A DNA stretch of 64,000 bases, taken from the NCBI RefSeq assembly GCF_030466625.1, contig NZ_JADEVT010000001.1:558001-622000 (forward strand). The letters run 5' to 3'. Both the position numbers and the translations under genes were made by a program. This document shows positions 16,050 to 24,211 of this stretch, in pieces. The notes under the pieces were generated by a model. That model was not told the origin of the DNA and did not search any database. It saw only the letters and a program-made list of their open reading frames with translations. The DNA comes from Nocardioides sp. ChNu-153 (GTDB taxonomy: Bacteria; Actinomycetota; Actinomycetes; Propionibacteriales; Nocardioidaceae). How positions within the stretch are numbered: position 1 is the stretch's first letter; each line of letters starts with the position of its first letter.

Positions 16050-16061
16050 GGACACGTGTCC
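16050..16061. promoter_or_regulatory. GGACACGTGTCC palindrome upstream of the thrC promoter
   Basis: A perfect 12-base palindrome lies about 20 bases upstream of the presumed thrC -35 region. CGTGTCCCA also occurs 23 bases upstream of the palindrome's right half, giving a direct repeat. This looks like a dimeric operator, but no regulator can be assigned. Confidence 0.4.
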
Positions 16062-16079
16062 CACATGACGGTACGACGA

Positions 16080-16110
16080 TTCGCGCCCCGCTCGCGCCCC
16101 TCCCTACGCT
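16080..16110 (+). promoter_or_regulatory. Predicted thrC promoter
   Basis: TTCGCG (16080-16085) and TACGCT (16105-16110) are separated by 19 bases. The -10 fits TANNNT. Transcription would start near 16117, just ahead of the first base of the SAM riboswitch (16120), so the geometry supports the call even though the -35 is weak. Confidence 0.45.
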
Positions 16111-16119
16111 GACGCACAG

Positions 16120-16254
16120 CTCATCGAGAGGGACTGAGGGAACGGCCCTGTGAAGTCCCGGCAACCGCCACGTCTCCCTGCCGGCGCCCCGTCGGCAGTC
16201 GTGGAAACGGTGCTAATTCCGGCCCACGGCGAGGGACGTCGCGGGGAAGATGAG
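16120..16254 (+). promoter_or_regulatory. SAM-I (S-box) riboswitch controlling thrC
   Basis: P1 is CTCATC (16120-16125) with GATGAG (16249-16254). The kink-turn and core motifs are all present in order: GAGGGAACGGCCC, GTGAAGTCCCGGCAACC, then GGTGCTAATTCC with the ligand-pocket bases. The 3' strand of P1 runs directly into the Shine-Dalgarno AAGGAGG (16255-16261), five bases from the ATG. SAM binding would therefore most simply act on translation initiation. No separate terminator hairpin is visible between the aptamer and the start codon. Confidence 0.93.
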
Positions 16255-16265
16255 AAGGAGGACTC

Positions 16266-17579
16266 ATGAGCGCGTCCGTCGTCGAGACCGAGACCACCGC
16301 GGGCACCACGCCCGCCACCAGCCCCGCCCCCGGCAGCCCCACCCTCCGCGAGGGCGCGTTCGGCAACGCCACCGCCCTCTCGTGCCGCGAGTGCGGCCAC
16401 CAGGTGGAGCTGGGTCCCTCCTACGCCTGTCCGGAGTGCTTCGGCCCCCTGGAGGTGGCCTACGACTTCCCGGCGGTGACGCGCGAGGAGATCGAGGCCG
16501 GGCCCCGCAACATCTGGCGCTACCAGGCGCTCCTGCCGGTGCCGACCGACATCGCGAGCAGCCCCAACACCGAGCCCGGCTTCACGCGGCTGCTGGAGGC
16601 GCGCAACCTGGCCGCGACCCTCGGCCTGGAGAAGCTGTGGGTCAAGGACGACTCGACGAACCCGACGAACTCCTTCAAGGACCGGGTCGTCGCCTGCGCG
16701 CTCAGCGCCGCCCGCGAGCTCGGCAGCCGCGTGTTCGCCTGCCCCTCCACCGGGAACCTGGCCAACGCCGTCGCCGCTGCGGGCGCCCGCGCCGGCATCC
16801 GCACGGTCGTGTTCATCCCCAGCAACCTCGAGACGCCGAAGGTCGTGAACTCGGCCGTCTTCACCGACTCGCTGGTGGCCGTCGAGGGCAACTACGACGA
16901 CGTCAACAAGCTGGCCTCCGAGATCGCGGGCGAGGAGGGGGGCTGGGCGTTCGTCAACGTCAACGTGCGCCCCTTCTACGCCGAGGGGTCGAAGACGCTG
17001 GGCTACGAGATCGCCGAGCAGCTCGGGTGGCGCCTGCCCGACCAGGTCGTCATCCCCGTCGCCTCGGGCTCGCAGCTGACGAAGGTCGACAAGGCGTTCC
17101 AGGAGCTGATCCAGCTCGGTCTGGTCGAGGACAAGCCGTACACGATCTTCGGCGCCCAGGCCACGGGCTGCTCGCCCGTCGCGGCGGCGTTCAAGGACGG
17201 CAAGAAGGTCGTCCGCCCGGTCAAGCCCGACACGATCGCCAAGTCGCTCGCCATCGGCAACCCGGCCGACGGGCCCTACGTGCTCGACGTGTGCCGCCGC
17301 ACCGGCGGGGTCGTCGAGGACGTCAGCGACGACGAGGTGCGCGAGGCCATCGTGCTGCTCGCCCGCACCGAGGGCATCTTCACCGAGACCGCGGGCGGCA
17401 CCACCGTCGGCGTGCTGAAGAAGCTCGTCGAGACCGGCCAGCTCGACACCACCAAGGAGACGGTGGTCATCAACACGGGCCACGGCCTCAAGACGCTCGA
17501 CGCCGTCGCCGGGGCGGTCGCGCCGGCCGCGACGATCGCGCCGAACTACGCGGCGTTCGCCGCCACCGGCCTGGCCTGA
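16266..17579 (+). CDS. thrC: Threonine synthase
   Basis: The protein has 437 residues. It is PLP-dependent and converts O-phosphohomoserine to threonine. The PLP lysine is K138 in NSFKDRVV, the phosphate-binding loop is PSTGNLANAVAA, and two CxxC pairs at 40/43 and 55/58 form a zinc-ribbon-like N-terminus. It lies alone, without hom or thrB, directly under a SAM-I riboswitch. A second thrC may exist in a hom-thrC-thrB operon elsewhere, in which case this copy could be a specialised paralogue; that is inference. Confidence 0.93.
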   Translation: MSASVVETETTAGTTPATSPAPGSPTLREGAFGNATALSCRECGHQVELGPSYACPECFGPLEVAYDFPAVTREEIEAGPRNIWRYQALLPVPTDIASSPNTEPGFTRLLEARNLAATLGLEKLWVKDDSTNPTNSFKDRVVACALSAARELGSRVFACPSTGNLANAVAAAGARAGIRTVVFIPSNLETPKVVNSAVFTDSLVAVEGNYDDVNKLASEIAGEEGGWAFVNVNVRPFYAEGSKTLGYEIAEQLGWRLPDQVVIPVASGSQLTKVDKAFQELIQLGLVEDKPYTIFGAQATGCSPVAAAFKDGKKVVRPVKPDTIAKSLAIGNPADGPYVLDVCRRTGGVVEDVSDDEVREAIVLLARTEGIFTETAGGTTVGVLKKLVETGQLDTTKETVVINTGHGLKTLDAVAGAVAPAATIAPNYAAFAATGLA

Positions 17580-17602
17580 GCCGCCGCACGGACCGCGCCA
17601 CG

Positions 17603-17632
17603 CGGCCCCGCTCCCGGGAGGGGGCGGGGCCG
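17603..17632 (+). terminator. Terminator hairpin after thrC
   Basis: CGGCCCCGC and GCGGGGCCG pair around a CTCCC/GGGAG inner stem, giving one long GC-rich hairpin 23 bases after the thrC stop. It is the first strong stem downstream. Confidence 0.7.
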
Positions 17633-17751
17633 TCGTGCGTCTGCCCGTTGGTGAGCGGTCCCGGGCGGCCGCCTCAAGTGTCGGGGGCAGGGCACGCCGC
17701 GTTGGCGGCGCGTTCACCTCGCGCTCGTGCGCGTCGGGCATCAACGAGCGC

Positions 17752-18750
17752 ATGTCTGCTTCGTCGAAGGTGCGCGCCGCGGTCGCGGTCGCGACTGCTG
17801 CCGGTGGTGTCGGGGTCGCGGTGGGGTACGGCGGGAGGTCGCTCCTGCGCCGCCAGGCCGCGACGGCGCGGCGCCTCATCGGCAAGCCGCTCGGGGAGCA
17901 GGCGCTGGACGCGGACAAGACCTACCGCAAGCGGTACGGCGGGCGGCCCGTCGAGCTGCTCGTCCTCGGCGACTCCATCGCCGCCGGCCTGGGCGCGGAG
18001 ACGCCCGGCGACACCTTCGGCGCCCGCGTCGCCAAGCACGTCGCGAGCGAGCTGGAGCGCCCCGTGCGGCTGCGCAGCGTCGCGCAGGTCGGCGCCGAGT
18101 CGAGCATGCTGGGCGACCAGCTGGCCGTGCTGCCGCCCGACTACCGCGCCGACGTCGCCGTGCTGGTGGTGGGCGGCAACGACGTGACCCACCGCGTGCC
18201 CGTCGCCGACTCGGTGCGCCACCTGCGGGAGGCGATCGAGGCGCTCCGCGAGCGGGGCATCCCCGTGGTCGTCGGCACGTGCCCCGACCTCGGTGCCCTG
18301 CGTCCCGTGCCCCAGCCGCTGCGCTCGCTCGGCTCGCGGGCCTCGCGCCAGCTCGCCGCCGCGCAGCGGGTCGCCGCCGTCGCCGCCGGCGCCCGCGTGG
18401 TCTCGCTCGCCGACGTGGTCGGTCCGTTCTTCATCACCAACCCGGACGAGATGTTCAGCCTCGACCGGTTCCACCCCAGCGCGGCGGGCTACAAGCGCAC
18501 GGCCAAGGCCGTCCTGCCGTCCGTGCTGGCAGCGCTGGGCCACGTCGACGAGGTGCCGTTCGGGCACCACGCACCCCCCGCCGCCCCGGTCGAGGCCGGG
18601 GTCGAAGCAGCGGTCGAGGCAGCGGTCGAGGCAGCGGGGCCGCGCGAGGGCTGGGACGCCGACGACTGGGGCATCGACGACCAGGTCGTGGGCGGGCCGC
18701 GCGACCACGCGGACGCGACCGGTCCGGCGGGCACCTCCACGGCGTCCTAG
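17752..18750 (+). CDS. SGNH/GDSL-type hydrolase with N-terminal hydrophobic segment
   Basis: The protein has 332 residues from the ATG at 17752. A short hydrophobic segment (about 10-30) may anchor or export it. Block I is [10 protein letters not shown] with S75, the GxND block is VVGGNDVTH (about 138-146), and block V is [12 protein letters not shown] with Asp and His. These are typical of SGNH esterases/lipases; the substrate is unknown. The C-terminus after about residue 275 is low-complexity and contains four VEA(A/G) units from a 12-base tandem repeat. It probably ends near the promoter of the ATP-grasp gene. Confidence 0.87.
   Translation: MSASSKVRAAVAVATAAGGVGVAVGYGGRSLLRRQAATARRLIGKPLGEQALDADKTYRKRYGGRPVELLVLGDSIAAGLGAETPGDTFGARVAKHVASELERPVRLRSVAQVGAESSMLGDQLAVLPPDYRADVAVLVVGGNDVTHRVPVADSVRHLREAIEALRERGIPVVVGTCPDLGALRPVPQPLRSLGSRASRQLAAAQRVAAVAAGARVVSLADVVGPFFITNPDEMFSLDRFHPSAAGYKRTAKAVLPSVLAALGHVDEVPFGHHAPPAAPVEAGVEAAVEAAVEAAGPREGWDADDWGIDDQVVGGPRDHADATGPAGTSTAS
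18589..18636. repeat. 12-base tandem repeat inside the SGNH hydrolase gene
   Basis: Four units of GTCGAGGCAGCG or close variants (18589, 18601, 18613, 18625) encode VEAG and three VEAA. Copy-number change would be in frame, so tail length may vary between strains. Confidence 0.75.
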
Positions 18751-18759
18751 GCTTCCGCG

Positions 18760-19638
18760 GTGACCGCCGCCGCCCGCCCCGCCGCCCGTCCCACCGTCCT
18801 CCTCGCCACCTTCCAGCTCGCCCCGGCGGGCGAGACCGGCGGGGAGCGGCTCGTCGCCGCCCTCGACGCGCGCGGTGTCGACGCCCGATGGGCGGTCTGG
18901 GACGACCCGGCCGTCGACTGGGCCGGGGCCGACCTCGTCGCGGTGCGCGCGACGTGGGACTACCACCGCCGGCTGCCCGCCTTCCTGGAGTGGGCGCGCC
19001 GTACCGAGGCCGCGACGCGCCTGCTCAACGGCGCCGCCACGTTCGCGTGGAACGCCGACAAGACCTACCTCGTCGGCCTGGCCGAGAGCGTGCCGACGGT
19101 GCCGACCCGGGCCGTCGACGACGCCACCCTGCGCCCCGTCCTCGCCGCGGCGACCGCGGACTGGGGGACGGTCGTCGTCAAGCCCGCCACCGGCGCCGGC
19201 GGGGTGGGGGTCGTGGTCGTGGACTCCGTGGAGGACCCGCGCCTGGAGGGCCTGACGGCCGGGCCGTGGGTCGTGCAGCCGCTGGTCGCGTCCGTGCGCA
19301 CGACCGGCGAGACCTCCGTCTTCGTCCTCGACGGGCGTCCCGTGCTGCAGGTGGACAAGCGTCCCGCCGGGGGCGAGGTGCGGGTGCACGAGCAGTACGG
19401 CGGGAGCTCCCGCGCCGTGCCGCTGGTCGACGAGATCGCCGTCGTGGCCCGCCGGGCCGTCGAGGCGGCCCAGGAGTTGCGCTCGACGACGCTCGACTAC
19501 GCCCGCGTCGACCTGCTCCACCACGACGGCGCGTGGGCGGTGAGCGAGCTCGAGCTCATCGAGCCCGGGCTCTACCTCGACGTGGCCCCCGAGATGGCCG
19601 AGCACGTCGCCGAGCTCGTCGTGCGGCGCCTCGGCTGA
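18760..19638 (+). CDS. ATP-grasp domain protein
   Basis: The protein has 292 residues. The N-terminal part ([20 protein letters not shown]) is a pre-ATP-grasp domain. [17 protein letters not shown] (about 143-160) is the ATP-binding loop, [20 protein letters not shown] is the adenine-binding strand, and the C-terminal [14 protein letters not shown] carries metal-binding acidic residues. The family joins carboxylates to amines or thiols; relatives are glutathione-synthetase-like, and the substrate is unknown. GTG 18760 has TAGGCT (18748-18753) exactly six bases upstream, suggesting leaderless transcription; the -10 overlaps the previous stop codon. Confidence 0.84.
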   Translation: MTAAARPAARPTVLLATFQLAPAGETGGERLVAALDARGVDARWAVWDDPAVDWAGADLVAVRATWDYHRRLPAFLEWARRTEAATRLLNGAATFAWNADKTYLVGLAESVPTVPTRAVDDATLRPVLAAATADWGTVVVKPATGAGGVGVVVVDSVEDPRLEGLTAGPWVVQPLVASVRTTGETSVFVLDGRPVLQVDKRPAGGEVRVHEQYGGSSRAVPLVDEIAVVARRAVEAAQELRSTTLDYARVDLLHHDGAWAVSELELIEPGLYLDVAPEMAEHVAELVVRRLG

Positions 19639-19650
19639 CGGCTCGTCTCC

Positions 19651-19676
19651 TTGCACTCCCGGGGGTCGAGTGCTAG
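19651..19676 (+). promoter_or_regulatory. CIRCE element 1 (HrcA operator) overlapping the groL promoter
   Basis: TTGCACTC, nine bases, then GAGTGCTAG fits the CIRCE consensus (TTAGCACTC-N9-GAGTGCTAA) with small changes. It overlaps a good promoter: -35 TTGCAC at 19651-19656 and -10 TAGACA at 19674-19679, with a 17-base spacer. HrcA binding would block RNA polymerase directly. Confidence 0.85.
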
Positions 19677-19685
19677 ACATTGGAC

Positions 19686-19710
19686 TGGCACTCTCCTGGT
19701 GAGAGTGCCA
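19686..19710 (+). promoter_or_regulatory. CIRCE element 2 (HrcA operator)
   Basis: TGGCACTC, nine bases, then GAGTGCCA gives perfect 8-base arms with the standard spacing. It begins about 10 bases after the first element and lies in the transcribed leader, about 145 bases before the groL start. Two tandem CIRCE boxes suggest tight heat-shock repression by HrcA. Confidence 0.85.
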
Positions 19711-19786
19711 CCGAACGTGCAGCACCACCCGGCTCGGTGAGTCGAGGTCAGCAGCGACGGTGGGAAGGGTCCGCCGGTCGGCCTGA

Positions 19787-21481
<1,695 letters not shown>

Positions 21482-21507
21482 GTCTGCCGCTCCACCAGCA
21501 CCACCCG

Positions 21508-21543
21508 CGAGGCCCTCGCTCCCACCCGGGAGCGGGGGCCTCG
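21508..21543 (+). terminator. Terminator hairpin after groL
   Basis: CGAGGCCC followed by CGCTCCC pairs with GGGAGCG followed by GGGCCTCG around a 4-5 base loop, 26 bases past the groL stop. It also faces the end of the converging DUF3253 gene, so it can serve both. Confidence 0.8.
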
Positions 21544-21548
21544 TGCCG

Positions 21549-21824
21549 TCAGCGGGCGCGTCGTACCCGGATCGGTCCGCGCGCGGTGGCGAGGTCGACG
21601 ACCTCGCCCCCCTGGGTCACCTCGACCCGGCCCTGGCCCACCAGGTCACCGACGACCGCGCGCACCGGGTCCATGAGGGCGCGCCAGTCGCCGTCGTCGC
21701 CCGCGACGCGGCGCGCCGCCTCGGAGGGACAGATGGTCGCGCCGGCGGCGCGGGCGTCCAGCAGGTCGTCGACCGCTGCGGCGATCCGGCGGTCGAGGTC
21801 GGGCGCGTCGGGGGAGGGGCTCAC
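21549..21824 (-). CDS. DUF3253-like small protein
   Basis: The protein has 91 residues from a GTG at 21822-21824. The core (ICPSEAARRV, then WRALMDPVRAVVGDLVGQGR, then EVTQGGEVVDLATARGPIRV) matches DUF3253, a small winged-helix-like domain. The function is unknown. The start overlaps the stop of the upstream gene (GTGA at 21821-21824), so it is probably translated by coupling. Confidence 0.82.
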   Translation of the reverse strand: MSPSPDAPDLDRRIAAAVDDLLDARAAGATICPSEAARRVAGDDGDWRALMDPVRAVVGDLVGQGRVEVTQGGEVVDLATARGPIRVRRAR

Positions 21825-22633
21825 CCGTCCAGCATGCCGCGCCGGCCCTCGCCGTGCCGGACGCGGTCGCGCGCCCGGTCGGCCGCCCGCGCACGGCGCT
21901 CGCCCACGAGCCGGCGCCAGTGCGCCTCGTGGTCGAAGCGGACGCGGGCGACCCGCACGGCGCCGGGGTGGAAGCGCAGGCGCGGCGCGTAGGCGAGCTC
22001 GCAACGGGCGCTCAGGTACTCGTCGGCGCCCAGCACGTGCGAGATGTAGAAGAGCGCGGCGCGGCTCGACAGGCCCAGGAGGTGCTCGGTCGAGAGGGCC
22101 ACGTGGAATCCCTCGTCCACCGCCGCGCCGCGCGCCATCGGCGCCGTGTCGCACCGGGTCCAGCCCAGGTCGACGTACGGCGCGCCGCACCCGCCGCGCT
22201 GCTGCTCGAGGAAGGCGTCGAGCTCGACGTCGAGGACGGCCTCCACGTCGCACGCGCTGCGGGTGTCGAGGCTGACCGCGCACGCGGCGTCCGCCAGCCA
22301 GGCGTCGAGGTCGTCGGCCCCGACGTCGTCGACGGTGGTGCCCGCGGCGGGTGCGGCGGCGAGCACCGCGCGGAGGCAGTGGTCGTCGACCGCGCCGGCG
22401 AGCTGGAGCATCAGCTCGTGCTGGACGCGGTCGACGTCGTCGGCGTTCGTGCGGTCGAACTGGGCGGGCGCGGTGCGGACGACGACGTCGTGCCGGCGGT
22501 CGTGCCGGTCCGGCGTGTCCTCCTCCAGGTAGTGGGGCGAGTGGCGGGCGAACGCGCTGTGACCCTCGAAGGTGCCACCGCGCTCGTCGTCCTCCTCCAG
22601 GCGGACGGAGGTGCCGGCATCGAGATCGGTCAT
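21821..22633 (-). CDS. Hypothetical protein, acidic, about 270 residues
   Basis: I do not recognise this protein. It is soluble and acidic at the N-terminus (LEEDDERGG), with several Cys (DDHCLRAVL, RGGCGAPYVD, RCDTAPMARG, ARCELAYAPRL) and an Arg-rich C-terminus. No membrane segment is visible. TAGGCT lies eight bases before the ATG, so the mRNA may be leaderless or have a very short leader. It lies upstream of and overlaps the DUF3253 gene, and follows the AlkB-like gene on the same strand after 60 bases, which could place it in a nucleic-acid-repair neighbourhood. Confidence 0.72.
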   Translation of the reverse strand: MTDLDAGTSVRLEEDDERGGTFEGHSAFARHSPHYLEEDTPDRHDRRHDVVVRTAPAQFDRTNADDVDRVQHELMLQLAGAVDDHCLRAVLAAAPAAGTTVDDVGADDLDAWLADAACAVSLDTRSACDVEAVLDVELDAFLEQQRGGCGAPYVDLGWTRCDTAPMARGAAVDEGFHVALSTEHLLGLSSRAALFYISHVLGADEYLSARCELAYAPRLRFHPGAVRVARVRFDHEAHWRRLVGERRARAADRARDRVRHGEGRRGMLDG

Positions 22634-22693
22634 GGGCGCCGAGCCTAGGGTCGGCGGGCGGCCTGGCGCCTCCGGTTTTCCCGGCCCGCCGGG

Positions 22694-23332
22694 TCAGAAG
22701 ACCCCGGCGGGGCGGAACTGCACCGACAGGCGCGGGCCCGCGTGGGCGACCTTCGGCACGGCGTGCTCCCACGTGCGCTGGCACGAGCCGCCCATGACGA
22801 CGAGGTCCCCGTGACCCATCACGAACGACAGGGCCTCGCCCCCGCCGCGCGGGCGCAGCGCGAGCCGCCGCGGGTCGCCGACCGAGACGATGGCGACCAT
22901 CGTGTCGTGGGTGGACCCGCGACCGATGGTGTCGCCGTGCCAAGCCACCGAGTCGTGGCCGTCGCGGTAGTAGCAGCAGCCCGCCGTCGTGAACGGCTCG
23001 CCCAGCTCGTCGGCGTAGTGCGCGCTCAGCTCGTCCCGCGCGCGCTCCAGGGCGGGGTGGGGCAGGGACTGGCCCGCGCCGTACGTGTGGAGCAGGCGCG
23101 GCACGTCGACCACCCGGTCGTACATCTGGCGCCGCTCGGCCCGCCACGGCACGCGCGTCACGAGCGCGTCGAACACCGCGTCCGCGTCGGCGGCCAGCCA
23201 GTCGCGCGCCACGTCCACCCAGGCGCCCGCGCTGAGCTCGTGCCGCTCCACCCGGCCGGCCAGGCCGGCCCCGGCGTCCGCCCCGGCCTCGGCCTCGGGC
23301 GCTGTCGCGAAGAGGGTCGCCTGGAAGTCCAT
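22694..23332 (-). CDS. AlkB-like 2-oxoglutarate/Fe(II) dioxygenase
   Basis: The protein has 212 residues from the ATG at 23330-23332. The iron triad is H132 and D134 (WHGDTIG) and H190 (WEHAVPK); 2-oxoglutarate is held by R201 and R207 (GPRLSVQFRP). FTTAGCCYYRDGHDSVAWH is the AlkB-type substrate loop. It probably removes alkyl groups from DNA or RNA bases. TACGCT (23339-23344) lies exactly six bases upstream of the ATG with no Shine-Dalgarno, which fits a leaderless start. Confidence 0.9.
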   Translation of the reverse strand: MDFQATLFATAPEAEAGADAGAGLAGRVERHELSAGAWVDVARDWLAADADAVFDALVTRVPWRAERRQMYDRVVDVPRLLHTYGAGQSLPHPALERARDELSAHYADELGEPFTTAGCCYYRDGHDSVAWHGDTIGRGSTHDTMVAIVSVGDPRRLALRPRGGGEALSFVMGHGDLVVMGGSCQRTWEHAVPKVAHAGPRLSVQFRPAGVF

Positions 23333-23413
23333 GGCGGGAGCGTAGTCGAACAGGTGTGCGACCGACCAGGGCTCGCCCTGGTGCCGTGACCGGGCACCCG
23401 GGAGAGTGGGTGC

Positions 23414-24211
23414 ATGAGGCCCGAGCCCGATGCGACGCCGGCGCCGACCCCGTCGCGCCCCCCGGCGGTCCGCGTGCGCGACCTCGTGCGCACGTACGGC
23501 GCGGGCGAGTCCCGCGTCCACGCCCTCGACGGCGTCACGCTCGACATCGGGCGCGGCGAGTTCACCGCCGTGATGGGCCCGAGCGGCTCCGGCAAGTCGA
23601 CGCTCATGCACTGCTGCGCGGGTCTCGACACGCCGGACTCGGGTTCGGTCGTGCTGGGCGACACCGAACTGGTGGGGCTCGGCGACCGCGAGCTCACCCG
23701 GCTGCGGCGCGACCGCGTGGGGTTCGTCTTCCAGTCGTTCAACCTCGTGCCCACGCTCACGGCGGAGGAGAACATCCTCCTGCCGCTGGCGATCGCGGGC
23801 CGCAAGCCGGACCCGGACGTGCTGGCCTCGGTCATCGCCACCGTCGGACTCGCGCCCCGACTGCGCCACAAGCCGAACGAGCTGTCGGGCGGGCAGCAGC
23901 AGCGGGTGGCCATCGCCCGCGCCCTCGTGAGCCGCCCCGACGTCGTCTTCGCCGACGAGCCGACCGGCAACCTCGACTCGCGCTCCGGCGCCGAGGTGCT
24001 CGGGCTCCTGCGGCGCAGCGCGGACGAGGTCGGCCAGACGGTCGTCATGGTCACCCACGACGCGGTCGCCGCGGCCTTCACCGACCGCGTCGTGCTGCTC
24101 GCCGACGGTCGCGTCGTGGACGAGCTGCGCGCGCCCGACCGCGAGCAGGTGCTGGCGGCCATGGCCCGGACCGACCCCGGCGTGGCGCCCGCGCCGAGCG
24201 GCGACGCCTGA
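23414..24211 (+). CDS. ABC transporter ATPase, MacB/LolD type
   Basis: The protein has 265 residues. Walker A is GPSGSGKS (55-62), the Q-loop is VFQSFNLVPTLTAEEN, the signature is LSGGQQQR, Walker B is VVFADEPTGN, and the H-loop is VTHD. The FQSFNLVPTLTAEENILLP pattern is typical of MacB/LolD ATPases that power FtsX-type permeases rather than importers. The stop shares one base with the ATG of the following permease (TGATG), so the two are co-translated. Confidence 0.95.
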   Translation: MRPEPDATPAPTPSRPPAVRVRDLVRTYGAGESRVHALDGVTLDIGRGEFTAVMGPSGSGKSTLMHCCAGLDTPDSGSVVLGDTELVGLGDRELTRLRRDRVGFVFQSFNLVPTLTAEENILLPLAIAGRKPDPDVLASVIATVGLAPRLRHKPNELSGGQQQRVAIARALVSRPDVVFADEPTGNLDSRSGAEVLGLLRRSADEVGQTVVMVTHDAVAAAFTDRVVLLADGRVVDELRAPDREQVLAAMARTDPGVAPAPSGDA

